Of a stretch of DNA of 39,282 nucleotides, positions 17,941 to 25,663 are shown one piece after another (the stretch's first letter is position 1; each line of letters opens with the position of its first letter). A program made the position numbers and the translations under genes. Origin of the DNA: DASWIG01 sp965371445 (GTDB lineage Bacteria; Acidobacteriota; Thermoanaerobaculia; Multivoradales; J023); NCBI GenBank assembly GCA_965371445.1, contig CBDUYN010000093.1:1-39282 (forward strand), written 5' to 3'. The notes below the pieces were generated by a model. That model was not told where the DNA came from. It saw only the letters and a list, made by a program, of their open reading frames with translations, and searched no databases.

Positions 17941-17975
17941 CCTATACAGCGATAAGGTCGCGCCCGGAGTATAGG
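17941..17975. promoter_or_regulatory. Candidate ArsR operator (inverted repeat)
   Basis: Perfect 7-bp arms CCTATAC (17941-17947) and GTATAGG (17969-17975) lie 21 bp apart. One arm covers the predicted -10 of the ArsR gene promoter, and the other sits just before its ribosome-binding region. A related TATA-rich block with ATA and GG at the same spacing lies at the tusA promoter. Binding is inferred from position only. Confidence 0.4.
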
Positions 17976-17996
17976 CCACTCGGATCTGTACCACAA
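17968..17996 (-). promoter_or_regulatory. Predicted sigma-70-type promoter of the ArsR gene
   Basis: On the minus strand TTGTGG (17996-17991) and TATACT (17973-17968) are separated by 17 bp. The predicted start would be near 17961, giving a leader of about 30 nt before the GTG at 17932. Confidence 0.5.
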
Positions 17997-18007
17997 GCCC
18001 CGGCCTC

Positions 18008-18036
18008 TTGACCCCCGACCCTGTAGCCTCTATAGT
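18008..18036 (+). promoter_or_regulatory. Predicted sigma-70-type promoter of the tusA-shdr operon
   Basis: TTGACC (18008-18013) and TATAGT (18031-18036) are separated by 17 bp, the best promoter match in the window. The predicted transcript start near 18043 leaves a leader of about 50 nt before tusA. The tight spacing of all genes from 18096 to 26619 suggests that this promoter drives the whole set. Confidence 0.6.
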
Positions 18037-18095
18037 CGCATATGGTAATCAAGCCGACCCAGGCCGGGGACCGCGTCCCCGAACGAGGAGGTCCC

Positions 18096-18335
18096 ATGTC
18101 CGAGATCACCCCCAACGAAGAGCTGGACTGCCGCGGGCTCAACTGTCCCATGCCGGTGCTCCGGACCAAGAAGGCGCTCAAGCCGATGAGCGCCGGCGAC
18201 GTGCTCAAGGTCGTCGCCACCGACCCGGGCTCCGTGGCCGACATGGGAGCCTTCAGCCGCCGTACCGGCAACGAGCTGCTCGACTCCTCCGAGGGCGACG
18301 GCGAGTTCACCTTCTTCTTCAAGAAAAAGGCCTGA
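18096..18335 (+). CDS. tusA: TusA sulfur-carrier protein
   Basis: A 79-residue protein with a GAGGAGG ribosome-binding site. It carries the family motif CRGLNCPMPVLRTKKAL, with Cys17 as the sulfur-accepting residue in the CPxP motif. In sulfur oxidisers TusA moves sulfane sulfur between rhodanese or DsrE-type proteins and the oxidation machinery in the cytoplasm. It is the first gene of the operon, 10 bp before the first dsrE-family gene, as expected for the entry point of sulfur into the sHdr pathway. The length is typical. Confidence 0.93.
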   Translation: MSEITPNEELDCRGLNCPMPVLRTKKALKPMSAGDVLKVVATDPGSVADMGAFSRRTGNELLDSSEGDGEFTFFFKKKA

Positions 18336-18345
18336 GGAGGACGTC

Positions 18346-18861
18346 ATGAGCGAAGATCGACCCACCCGCCTGGCCCTGATCGCCTCCAAAGGCACCCTCG
18401 ACTGGGCCTATCCGCCCTTCATCCTCGCCTCGACCGGGGCGGCTCTCGACATGGAAGTCGCTGTGTTTTTCACCTTCTACGGCCTGCCTCTCCTGTGCAA
18501 GGACCTGAAGGCCAAGGTCGCCCCCCACGCCAACCCGGCGATGCCGATGAAGATGCCCTTCGGTCCGCAGGGCTTCCAAAATATCTCGTGGCCGATCCCC
18601 AACGCCATCTCGTCGAACGTCCCGGGCTTCGAAACCTTCGCGACGGCGATGATGAAGAAGCAGTTCGAAAAGAAGGGCGTCGCCACCATCGAGGAGCTGC
18701 GCGAGGCCTGCGTCGAGAGCGACGTGACATTGATCGCTTGCCAGATGACGATGGACGTCTTCGGCTTCAAGCGCGAAGACTTCATCGACGAAATCGACCT
18801 GGGCGGTGCCGCGACCTTCCTGGAGTTCGCCGCCGACGCCGACATCAGCCTCTTCATCTAG
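18346..18861 (+). CDS. DsrE3-type sulfurtransferase
   Basis: A 171-residue DsrE/DsrF-superfamily protein. The N-terminal strand RLALIASKGTLDWAYPPFIL and the motif LIACQMTMDVFG, containing Cys132, match the DsrE3A group, whose conserved cysteine binds sulfane sulfur and exchanges it with TusA. Other cysteines are in GLPLLCKDLK and EACVESD. No membrane segment is seen, so it is not the DsrE2 form. It is preceded by GAGGAGG and lies between tusA and a second DsrE-family gene, forming a three-protein relay module upstream of lbpA. Confidence 0.85.
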   Translation: MSEDRPTRLALIASKGTLDWAYPPFILASTGAALDMEVAVFFTFYGLPLLCKDLKAKVAPHANPAMPMKMPFGPQGFQNISWPIPNAISSNVPGFETFATAMMKKQFEKKGVATIEELREACVESDVTLIACQMTMDVFGFKREDFIDEIDLGGAATFLEFAADADISLFI

Positions 18862-18873
18862 GAAGCCTGATCC

Positions 18874-19248
18874 ATGGAAGACGAAGGCAAGGTCGTCATC
18901 TTCGTGACCTCGGGGCCGGAGACGCCCCAGCGCTGCGCGACGCCGTTTTACATGGCGAGCGTCGCCGCGGCGATGGACAGCGAGGTCGAGATGATCTTTC
19001 AGATCGACGGCGCCCTGCTCTTGAAAGACGGAGTCGCCGAGGGAATCGTCGCCAAAGAGGGCGGCAAAAAGATCATCGACTTCCTCCGCGAAGCCAAGGA
19101 GGCGGACGTCGAGATGCGCGTCTGCTCGGCGGCGCTCCAGCTCCACGACATGACCGAGGACGACCTGATCGAGGAGTGCGACGGCGTCATCGGCGCCGCC
19201 TACATGACCGAAAAGGGGCTCGAAGCAGACCTCGTGCTCTGTTACTGA
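18874..19248 (+). CDS. Second DsrE-family protein, short form
   Basis: A 124-residue DsrE-like protein starting KVVIFVTSGPETPQRCATPF and continuing with MASVAAAMDSEVEMIFQIDG, typical of the DsrE/DsrF fold. Cys84 (MRVCSAALQLHDM) is in the position expected for the sulfur-binding residue; Cys21 is an additional candidate. It is clearly different from the 171-residue neighbour, so it is not a simple duplicate. The two may form a hetero-oligomer like DsrE-DsrF, or act on different partners. It has an AGGAAG ribosome-binding site. Whether it equals the DsrE3B or DsrE3C subgroup cannot be decided by eye. Confidence 0.78.
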   Translation: MEDEGKVVIFVTSGPETPQRCATPFYMASVAAAMDSEVEMIFQIDGALLLKDGVAEGIVAKEGGKKIIDFLREAKEADVEMRVCSAALQLHDMTEDDLIEECDGVIGAAYMTEKGLEADLVLCY

Positions 19249-19258
19249 GGAGCGTTTC

Positions 19259-19753
19259 ATGGCGGAATTCAACGGCTGCATCCTGCCCGAAGACCTCTAC
19301 TACCACGTGGAGCACAACGTCTGGGTGCGCGACCTGGGCGACGGCCTTTTTGAGGTGGGCATGACCGACATCGCCCAGTCGATGGCCGGCGCCATGCTCC
19401 ACTGCCGGCCCAAGAAAGCCGGCAAGGCGGTCAAGGCCGGCAAGAGCCTCGGCACGATCGAGAGCGGCAAGTGGGTCGGACCGGTCAAGGCCCCCTTCGC
19501 CGGCGAGATCGTCGAGCGCAACGAGGCCGCCGAAGCCGACGCCAGCCTCATCAACAAGAGCCCCTACAAGGACGGCTGGATCGTTCGCCTTAAAGCCGCC
19601 GACGGTGCCACGGCCCTCTCCGGGCTCCTCTCCGCCGCCGCCGCCGTCGAGCCCTTCCGTGCCTACATGGCCAAGAACGACGTCGCCGAGTGCACCCACT
19701 GCGAGGGGTACGACGATCCCCTTGGGGGGAGCCAGGGGGGAAGACACAGTTGA
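19259..19753 (+). CDS. lbpA: Lipoate-binding protein LbpA of the sHdr system
   Basis: A 164-residue GcvH-fold protein. Residues 8-130 have the biotinyl/lipoyl-domain pattern: LYYHVEHNVWVRDLGDG, DIAQSMAGAML, then the lipoyl-lysine loop TIESGKWVGPVKAPFAGEI with Lys71 as the attachment site. LbpA proteins carry the sulfur substrate on lipoate for the sHdr complex and do not replace GcvH in glycine cleavage. The context here (TusA and DsrE before, sHdr after) supports that role. The C-terminal tail is odd. After CTHCEGY the last residues DPLGGSQGGRHS come from a 25-bp repeat that also occurs elsewhere in the locus. The stop overlaps the TTG start proposed for the next gene. Confidence 0.9.
   Translation: MAEFNGCILPEDLYYHVEHNVWVRDLGDGLFEVGMTDIAQSMAGAMLHCRPKKAGKAVKAGKSLGTIESGKWVGPVKAPFAGEIVERNEAAEADASLINKSPYKDGWIVRLKAADGATALSGLLSAAAAVEPFRAYMAKNDVAECTHCEGYDDPLGGSQGGRHS
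19717..19741 (-). repeat. C/G-run repeat, copy A (end of lbpA)
   Basis: In plus orientation it reads TCCCCTTGGGGGGAGCC then AGGGGGGA. Its reverse complement differs from copy B at 21716-21741 by a single base over about 25 positions. It encodes the last residues of LbpA, and its purine-rich end lies 8-9 nt before the TTG start of shdrC1, so it may serve as that gene's ribosome-binding site. Confidence 0.8.
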
Positions 19754-20481
19754 GCGACTTGACCACCCCCATCTACGCCGACGCCAAGTACCAGGACATC
19801 CCCTACGAGGAAAAAAAACGCCTCTTCGACCAGGTCAAGGGCGACATGCGCTGGGAGTCGATGCTCTACGGCTGCTACGAATGCGGTATCTGCGTCGCCG
19901 CTTGCCCCTCGGCGCGTTTCTACGACTTCAGCCCACGGGTCTTTGCCCAGGTGATGGCGCGCGAGGACGTCCATTCCTTCTACGAGCTGTTAAACGACTC
20001 GGTCTGGGACTGCTCGCAGTGCTTTTCCTGCACCTGCTGCCCGCGCCAGAACAACCCCGGCGGCATCATCACGATCATGCGCGAGGTGGCGGTCAACAAC
20101 GGCATGAGCTCGGCCAAGGAAGCGCTCAAGGCCTACAGCCGGATCATCTACAAGATTATGTCGACCGGCACCCAGGTCGCCCCCGACATGTTGCAGCCGG
20201 ACTTTTTTCCCGACTGGGGCCCCGACGTACGCAACGTCTCCGACAACCTCGACGTCTGGCGCCGGGCGATCCCGCCCGAGACGCTCCATACGACCGAGCT
20301 CGCCTGGGACGTCAGTGAAGAAACCCGCATGGAGCTCTATCTCATCTGGAAGCTCACCGGTAACCTGGAACAGATCGAGCAGATCGACGAAGGCATCTAC
20401 ATGATCCTCGAGGAAGTCATGGAAGAGCTCCTCGAAGAGCACGGCTACGACATCGACGACATCGAGTCGGTGATCGACTGA
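19750..20481 (+). CDS. shdrC1: sHdrC1, iron-sulfur subunit
   Basis: A 243-residue HdrC-like protein. The two cluster motifs are CYECGICVAACP and CSQCFSCTCCPRQNNP, for two [4Fe-4S] centres. The C-terminal part is helical and acidic, ending in HGYDIDDIESVID. The start is taken as TTG at 19750, forming a TTGA overlap with the lbpA stop. In-frame codons further upstream lie inside lbpA and the repeat and would encode MHPLRGVRRSPWGEPGG, which is unlikely. In the sHdr complex C1 passes electrons between the HdrA-like flavoprotein and HdrB1. Gene order lbpA-C1-B1-A-hyp follows described sHdr loci. Confidence 0.88.
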   Translation: MSDLTTPIYADAKYQDIPYEEKKRLFDQVKGDMRWESMLYGCYECGICVAACPSARFYDFSPRVFAQVMAREDVHSFYELLNDSVWDCSQCFSCTCCPRQNNPGGIITIMREVAVNNGMSSAKEALKAYSRIIYKIMSTGTQVAPDMLQPDFFPDWGPDVRNVSDNLDVWRRAIPPETLHTTELAWDVSEETRMELYLIWKLTGNLEQIEQIDEGIYMILEEVMEELLEEHGYDIDDIESVID

Positions 20482-20494
20482 CGAGGAGGTCCCC

Positions 20495-21706
20495 ATGAGC
20501 CCGCTCACCGTTTTGAACAACGAGCCCCAGACCCTTCCTCAAAAGGCGGCGCGAAGCCGCAAGAGCCGCAAGGAGAGGATGCCCGAGCATTACTACAAGG
20601 ACGCGCTCTTCGAGCTCGAGGCCAAGGGCGAGCTCCAGGTCCACAAGATGGGCGAGGCCGAGAACCCGGTGGAGACCGAGACCAAGTTCGGACGTATGAA
20701 GAAGGTGCCGCGCAACAACACCTGGCACCACAAGTCCTGCGGCCAGTGTGGACACATCCCGGGGTATTCGACCTCAATCTTCTGGATCCAGCGCGAGCTG
20801 GGCTACACCTACCACGATCCCCGCGACCAGACGTCGTGCACGGCGTGGAACTACTACGCCTCCGCGACCTCCAACCCGGTGGCCCAGGCCGCCGTCGCGG
20901 TACGCAACTTCGCCCAGGCCTTCGAAGACGGCTTTTTTCCGCTCATCCACTGCGGCACGAGCTACGGCCACTACAAGGAGGTGCGCGAGGAGCTGATCCA
21001 CCATCCCGAGCTGCGCGAGCAGCTGAAGCGCGTGATGGACAAGCTCAAGAAACCTGTGGTCTTCCCCGAGGAGGTCGTCCACTACTCCGAGTGGCTCCAC
21101 GTGATGCGTGACGAGATCGCCGAGCACAGGATCCTCGAGTTGAAGGACATCACCGTCACCGTCCATCCGGCCTGCCACTACCACAAGCTGGTGGCCGAGG
21201 ACGCGGTCTACGACGAGGAGGTCTACGAGGGGGAGCGCACGTCGATCGTCACCGCCCTCGTCCAGGCGCTGGGCGCCAATGCCGCCGACTACTCGACGTG
21301 GCACGACTGCTGCGGCTTCGGGTTCCGTCACATCCTGGTGAGCCGCGACTTCTCGCGCTCTTTCGCCACGCTGCGCAAGATCGAGCGCATGAAGGAGGAG
21401 GCCAACCCCGACGTCGTCCTGACCCACGACACCGGGTGCGTGACCACCCTCGACAAGAGCCAGTTCGCCACCCAGGCCCACGGCTGCAACGTCGGCGTCC
21501 CGGTGATGTCCGACGCCCAGTTCGCGGCGCTCTCGATAGGAGCGCACCCCTACAAGGTCTGCCAGCTCCACTGGCACGGCGTCGACATGCGGCCGCTGCT
21601 CGAGAAGATGGGCATCGACCACGAGAAAGCCTGGGCCGAGTTCGAGGTGCAGACCGAACGGATCAAGGCGGGAGAGATCGACTACCTCTCCTGGGAGGAC
21701 TGTTGA
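20495..21706 (+). CDS. shdrB1: sHdrB1, cysteine-rich catalytic-type subunit
   Basis: A 403-residue protein with a GAGGAGGT ribosome-binding site. It has HdrB/CCG-domain cysteines. The first domain shows SCGQCGHIPG and, about 35 residues later, a single TSCTAW where classical HdrB has CC. The second shows HPACHYHKL, then WHDCCGFGF and LTHDTGCVTTL. HdrB of methanogens holds two noncubane clusters that cleave CoM-S-S-CoB. In sHdr complexes B1 is thought to bind one intact site, so the reduced first domain is expected. A basic, disordered-looking stretch of about 30 residues (KAARSRKSRKERM) precedes the domain. It acts in the cytoplasm with C1 and A. Confidence 0.88.
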   Translation: MSPLTVLNNEPQTLPQKAARSRKSRKERMPEHYYKDALFELEAKGELQVHKMGEAENPVETETKFGRMKKVPRNNTWHHKSCGQCGHIPGYSTSIFWIQRELGYTYHDPRDQTSCTAWNYYASATSNPVAQAAVAVRNFAQAFEDGFFPLIHCGTSYGHYKEVREELIHHPELREQLKRVMDKLKKPVVFPEEVVHYSEWLHVMRDEIAEHRILELKDITVTVHPACHYHKLVAEDAVYDEEVYEGERTSIVTALVQALGANAADYSTWHDCCGFGFRHILVSRDFSRSFATLRKIERMKEEANPDVVLTHDTGCVTTLDKSQFATQAHGCNVGVPVMSDAQFAALSIGAHPYKVCQLHWHGVDMRPLLEKMGIDHEKAWAEFEVQTERIKAGEIDYLSWEDC

Positions 21707-21707
21707 T

Positions 21708-22802
21708 ATGACGAATTCCCCCCTCGCTCCCCCCAAGGGGACGGCGTATCCCATTCTCGTCATCGGTGGTGGACCGGCGGGTCTCGAAGTGGCGCGCGGC
21801 GCCGCGGACCTGGGGCAGCACGTCCTGCTGGTGGAAAAGGCGCCGATCCTCGGCGGCTCGCCCATCCTCTCGGACTACGCCGCGTTGACACCGCACATGG
21901 AAGACGCCGAGGCGGCGATGAAACGCGTCATCGACGCCGTCCTCGAAGAGCCCCTCGTCGAGGTGCGCTCCGAGTCCACCGTGGTGGCCGCCGAGGGCGA
22001 CGCGCCCGAGATCACGGTCACCGTCGCCGGCCCCCAGGGCGAGGAGAAAGTCCTCGCCGGCTCGGTTGTCGTCTGCACCGGTTTCCAGCATTTCGATCCA
22101 GGCCGCGAGACCCAGAAGTACGGCTACTACGAGTACGACGACGTCATCACCCTGGTCGACGTCGAGCGGCAGCTCAAGGGGGGAGGCTTCGTGCGTCCGT
22201 CGACCGGCGAGGCACCCACGCGGGTCTGCTTCATCCAGTGCGTCGGCAGCCGCGACCGCCAGATCGGCAATTTCTGGTGCTCGAAGGTGTGCTGCGGCAT
22301 CGCCTGCAAGGAAGCGATCGAAATCCGCGAGCTCTTGCCCGACTGCCAGGTCTTCGTCTTCTACATCGACATGCGGATGTACGGCTTCTGGGAGGACCAG
22401 CTCTACTGGCGCGCGCAGGAGGAGAAAAAAGTCAACTTCATCCGCGGCATCGTCACCGAGATCACCCGCCGTGGCGACACGCTGGTGATCAAGGGCGAGG
22501 ACACGACGATGGGACGTCCCGTCGAGGTGCCGATGGACGTGGTCATCCTCTCGATCGGCATGGAGCCGAGCGAAGGGACGCGGGCGATGGCGAAGATTTT
22601 CGAGCTGCCGCTCGAGTCGCACGGCTTTATCGAAACGACGTCCGGGCCGCTTTCGACGGTGACGACGTCGCGTCCGGGGATCTTCGCCGCCGGCTGCGCG
22701 GTGGGGCCGGCCGATCTCGAGGACTCGGTCTCGATGGCCGGCGCCGCGGCGATGAAAGCCGCCGGCTTCCTGCGCCGTCAGGCGATGGCCGCGTCGGCCT
22801 AG
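21708..22802 (+). CDS. shdrA: sHdrA, FAD-containing subunit
   Basis: A 364-residue flavoprotein. The FAD-binding loop is VIGGGPAGLEVARGAADLG, the Cys-rich signature CFIQCVGSRDRQ with WCSKVCCGIACKEA (about residues 174-203) binds a [4Fe-4S] cluster as in HdrA, and IFAAGCAVGP is the second flavin loop. It is short, without the ferredoxin domains of methanogen HdrA, which is the sHdrA pattern. The first residues MTNSPLAPPKGTAYP are unusual: codons 4-11 come from the C/G-run repeat (copy B), so the N-terminus was lengthened by that element. GGGAGG near the end of the previous gene can serve as ribosome-binding site. The start lies 2 bp after the shdrB1 stop. Confidence 0.9.
   Translation: MTNSPLAPPKGTAYPILVIGGGPAGLEVARGAADLGQHVLLVEKAPILGGSPILSDYAALTPHMEDAEAAMKRVIDAVLEEPLVEVRSESTVVAAEGDAPEITVTVAGPQGEEKVLAGSVVVCTGFQHFDPGRETQKYGYYEYDDVITLVDVERQLKGGGFVRPSTGEAPTRVCFIQCVGSRDRQIGNFWCSKVCCGIACKEAIEIRELLPDCQVFVFYIDMRMYGFWEDQLYWRAQEEKKVNFIRGIVTEITRRGDTLVIKGEDTTMGRPVEVPMDVVILSIGMEPSEGTRAMAKIFELPLESHGFIETTSGPLSTVTTSRPGIFAAGCAVGPADLEDSVSMAGAAAMKAAGFLRRQAMAASA
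21716..21741 (+). repeat. C/G-run repeat, copy B (start of shdrA)
   Basis: Reads TTCCCCCCTCGCTCC then CCCCAAGGGGA. It is nearly identical to the reverse complement of copy A and closely similar to copy D at 31534-31560. It lies in the first codons of shdrA and encodes SPLAPPKG. Confidence 0.85.
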
Positions 22803-22809
22803 GGGCCTC

Positions 22810-23619
22810 ATGCTTCACGACGCGCTCCCTTACGAGCAGGTGGTCGACGCCGACGCCGCCATGGAGTTCATGAAGGAGGCGACGCGGCTCGCCACCGTCA
22901 CCGAGCTCGAGGACATCGGTGAGCGCCTGGAGAGGAAAAGCAGGATTTTCCGCGAGCTCCTCGACCGCGAGTACATCGGCCGGCTCGACGAGGCGGGCTT
23001 CAAGCGTCTCGTGGGGCTCATCTTTTCGGTGCGCCGCAAGGGTGGAAGGCTCTTGCGCCGTCACGGCCTCGCGAGCTTGAGGAGGGCGCTCGAAGAGCTC
23101 CTTTACGGCGAGGACGCCGTCGGCGAGCGTTTCGACCGCTTCGTCGGCACGGTCGACGGCCTGGAGCGCGCCATGATCGTCTCGCTCGCATCCGAGACCC
23201 TGCACTTCACCGACCCGGAGCGCTACTGGCTGTGGACCCACTGGGTCTTTAACCCCGCGACGGGCACCGGCGCGTTGCCGCTCGTGACGATGAACCATGT
23301 CCCCCTGGGGGGATCAAGGGGGGGGCTCACAGTCGATCTCGCGGGCGAGCGTCCGGGCGAGGTCTACGACAAGGTGGGCGAAGCCATGGCGGCGGTCGAT
23401 GCCGCCGGGCACAGGAGCGGCTACTCCCGAGCCGGCCGCGGCCTTTTCGGCACCGACGTCTTTTTGGCCTCGGTCTACGCGGTCTACATGTACACCGTTT
23501 TTCGCGTCAAGCTGTCTCAGGAGTTCAACCGCATCCTGCCCGAGCTCCCGGAGCTCGTCCAGCGGGTGCTCGGCGCCCGCCGCCTTGAAGCTTCGTCCAC
23601 CGGAGAAACGCATGGCTGA
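22810..23619 (+). CDS. sHdr-associated conserved protein ('Hyp')
   Basis: A 269-residue protein of unknown function in the position of the 'hyp' gene that lies between shdrA and the C2/B2 genes in described sHdr clusters. It is mostly helical, with a basic stretch KGGRLLRRHGLASLRRALEE, the aromatic-rich RYWLWTHWVFNP, and a hydrophobic VFLASVYAVYMYTVFRVKL near residues 220-240 that may be a buried helix. There are no cysteines, so no cluster. Residues around 163-172 (VPLGGSRGGL) derive from repeat copy C and look like an in-frame insertion. The stop overlaps the next start by 8 bp, indicating coupled translation. Its presence strengthens the sHdr assignment, although its role is not established. 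Confidence 0.75.
   Translation: MLHDALPYEQVVDADAAMEFMKEATRLATVTELEDIGERLERKSRIFRELLDREYIGRLDEAGFKRLVGLIFSVRRKGGRLLRRHGLASLRRALEELLYGEDAVGERFDRFVGTVDGLERAMIVSLASETLHFTDPERYWLWTHWVFNPATGTGALPLVTMNHVPLGGSRGGLTVDLAGERPGEVYDKVGEAMAAVDAAGHRSGYSRAGRGLFGTDVFLASVYAVYMYTVFRVKLSQEFNRILPELPELVQRVLGARRLEASSTGETHG
23300..23325 (-). repeat. C/G-run repeat, copy C (inside the sHdr hyp gene)
   Basis: Plus-strand sequence TCCCCCTGGGGGGATCA followed by AGGGGGGG. It resembles copy A in the same orientation but is more diverged. It lies in frame inside the coding sequence and encodes PLGGSRGG, matching the PLGGSQGG encoded by copy A. Confidence 0.75.
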
Positions 23620-24919
23620 GTTCCGACCCTTAACCGCGACCCAAGAACGCGTCAAAGATCAGTCCTACGTCGAAAAGGACGAGGCGGTCATCGAAGGCAT
23701 CGACGTCTCCGGGGCCTGGAGCCGGATGTACGAGCCGCGCGAGATCACCGACTACGACCTGACCTACATGGAGAAGCTCACGTCGATCCCGGGCGGCGAG
23801 TCGATGGGCTGGTGCTACCAGTGCGGCCAGTGCGTCGGGGTCTGTCCGGTCGACGCGGCCGGTGCCGACTACGGACCGCAGAAGATCTTTCGCCGCCTCC
23901 AGACCGGCGTGGACATCTTCAACCACGAGGACCTGTGGCTCTGTACCACGTGCATGAACTGCCTGCGGGTGTGTCCGAAAGAGGTCGACATGATCCAGAT
24001 CATGCCGGCGGCACGGTCGGTCGCGGTGCTCGACGGCAACATGCCGGCGGAGCTCCAGGAGATGTTCCAAAACGTCGCCGACTACGGCAACCCGATGGGC
24101 GACTCGGCGCGCAAACGCGTCCGCTGGACCCAAAAAGCCGGGGTGGAGATCCGCGTCCTGCCCAAGGACCCGGCGCCGGTCGAGGTGCTGTGGCTCGTCG
24201 GCGACTACTACGCCTACCATGCCCGGGGCGTCGACGCGGCGCAGGCGATGGCACGGGTCTTCACCCGTGTCGGCGTCGACTTCGCCATCCTCGGCGCCGA
24301 CGAGCGGTGCGACGGCGACTCGCAACGCCTGGCCGGCGAGCCGGGCCTTTTCGAGGAGCTCGCCGAGCACAACGTCGCCCAGCTCGACAAGTACGAGTAC
24401 GAGAAGATCGTCACCTCGGGACCGCACGCCTACAACGCGGTCAAGAACGAGTATCCGAAGATCGCGGGCAAGGACTTCCCGGTCGAGCACTACACGCAGC
24501 TCCTCGCCGCGCGGCTCGACGAGCTCAAAACCTTGTTGAGGAAACCTTTCGCCCGCAAGGTGACCTTTCACGACCCTTGCTACCTGGGACGCCACAACGG
24601 CGAGTACGACGCGCCGCGCGTGCTGCTCGAAGCGGTTCCGGAGATCGACTTCATGGAGATGTTCCGCTGCAAGGCCCAGGGCTATTGCTGCGGCGGCGGC
24701 GGCGGCGGCATGTGGCTCGACGGCTTTGCCGGCGACCACCAGATGGAGCGGTTGTCGGAGAACCGGGTCAAGGAAGCGGTCGAGGTCGGCGCCGAGGTCC
24801 TCGCGGTCTGCTGTCCCTACGAGGTGTCGCGATTCGAGGACGCGGTCAAGTCGACCGGCAACGACGGCAAGCTCGAGGTGCTCGACATCATCGAGATCCT
24901 CGATCAATGTATGGAGTAG
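23612..24919 (+). CDS. shdrB3: Fused sHdrC2-B2 subunit (B3 type)
   Basis: A 435-residue protein starting at ATG 23612 inside the end of the previous gene. The N-terminal part is HdrC-like with CYQCGQCVGVCP (about residue 68) and CTTCMNCLRVCPKEVD (about 110). The C-terminal part is HdrB-like. Its first CCG half is degenerate (TSGPHAYNAVKNEYP). The second is intact, with HDPCYLGRHNGEYDAPR, YCCGGGGGGMW and VCCPYEV, giving one likely noncubane cluster. ETF-linked (type II) sHdr loci, as I recall them, have such a single gene in place of separate C2 and B2. The soluble part is strikingly similar to the C-terminal two thirds of the EMO protein at 28520, for instance around VGVDFAILGADE and VEHYTQLL, so the two are paralogues. 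Confidence 0.82.
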   Translation: MAEFRPLTATQERVKDQSYVEKDEAVIEGIDVSGAWSRMYEPREITDYDLTYMEKLTSIPGGESMGWCYQCGQCVGVCPVDAAGADYGPQKIFRRLQTGVDIFNHEDLWLCTTCMNCLRVCPKEVDMIQIMPAARSVAVLDGNMPAELQEMFQNVADYGNPMGDSARKRVRWTQKAGVEIRVLPKDPAPVEVLWLVGDYYAYHARGVDAAQAMARVFTRVGVDFAILGADERCDGDSQRLAGEPGLFEELAEHNVAQLDKYEYEKIVTSGPHAYNAVKNEYPKIAGKDFPVEHYTQLLAARLDELKTLLRKPFARKVTFHDPCYLGRHNGEYDAPRVLLEAVPEIDFMEMFRCKAQGYCCGGGGGGMWLDGFAGDHQMERLSENRVKEAVEVGAEVLAVCCPYEVSRFEDAVKSTGNDGKLEVLDIIEILDQCME

Positions 24920-24922
24920 CCA

Positions 24923-25663
24923 ATGAAAACGATGGTTCTGCTGAAGCGGGTGCCGGATCTCGTCGAAGACCTGGAGGTCGACGACACGGAAAAGGCCCTC
25001 GACACCGAATACCTGAGCTTGAAGCTCAACGAATTCGACGACCACGCCCTCGAAGAGGCGCTGTGCTTGAAAGAAGCGCACGGCGGCGAGGTCACCGCGA
25101 TCGCCCTCGACGGCGAGGACGTCGACAAGATGCTCTTCACGGCGCTCGCCAAAGGCGCCGACCGGGTGCTCAAGATCACCGGCGTCGCTGAAGGAGGCTC
25201 GAACCTGGCGCTGGCCAAGGTCTACGCCGGCATCGTCGCCGACGAATCGCCCGATCTCGTCCTGACCGGCGTCCAGTCGGCCGAGGACCGCGACGGCCAA
25301 CTCGGCCCGATGGTCGCCGCCCTGCGCGGCATCCCCTCGGTCGAGGTCGTCACCGGCGTCGAGGCCGGGGATGGAACCGTCACTCTCCACAAGGAGTACT
25401 CGGGCGGCGTCACCGCCGAGCTCGAGGTCGACCTGCCGGCGGTCCTGGGCATCCAGGCGGCGCGGCAGACGCCGCGGTACGCGCCGGTGTCAAAGGTGCG
25501 CCAGATCCAGCAAGGGATGACGCTGGAGACCGTCGAGCGCCAGGCCGAGGACGGCGCCACGGCGATCGTCGTGATGACGCCCCCCGAGACCGGCGAAGGG
25601 GCTCAGATGCTGGGCGGCGTCGACGAGCTGATCGAGCTGCTGGACTCCAAGGGGGTGATCTGA
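24923..25663 (+). CDS. etfB: Electron transfer flavoprotein beta subunit
   Basis: A 246-residue EtfB. Features are MKTMVLLKRVPD, LKLNEFDDHALEEAL, the nucleotide-binding region VLTGVQSAEDRDGQLGPMVA and the adenine-proximal PAVLGIQAARQTPRYAP. It starts 3 bp after the shdrB3 stop. In ETF-linked sHdr systems EtfAB is the probable electron acceptor of the complex, handing electrons to a membrane quinone reductase. Whether this ETF is a simple carrier or bifurcating cannot be settled by reading; no NADH-dependent partner is nearby. Confidence 0.92.
   Translation: MKTMVLLKRVPDLVEDLEVDDTEKALDTEYLSLKLNEFDDHALEEALCLKEAHGGEVTAIALDGEDVDKMLFTALAKGADRVLKITGVAEGGSNLALAKVYAGIVADESPDLVLTGVQSAEDRDGQLGPMVAALRGIPSVEVVTGVEAGDGTVTLHKEYSGGVTAELEVDLPAVLGIQAARQTPRYAPVSKVRQIQQGMTLETVERQAEDGATAIVVMTPPETGEGAQMLGGVDELIELLDSKGVI

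Noticed and set aside
19750..24919. Methanogen-type heterodisulfide reductase or flavin-based bifurcating HdrABC
   Set aside because: HdrA is short without ferredoxin domains, the hyp gene and LbpA are present, and no MvhD, hydrogenase or formate dehydrogenase is linked; this fits sHdr.
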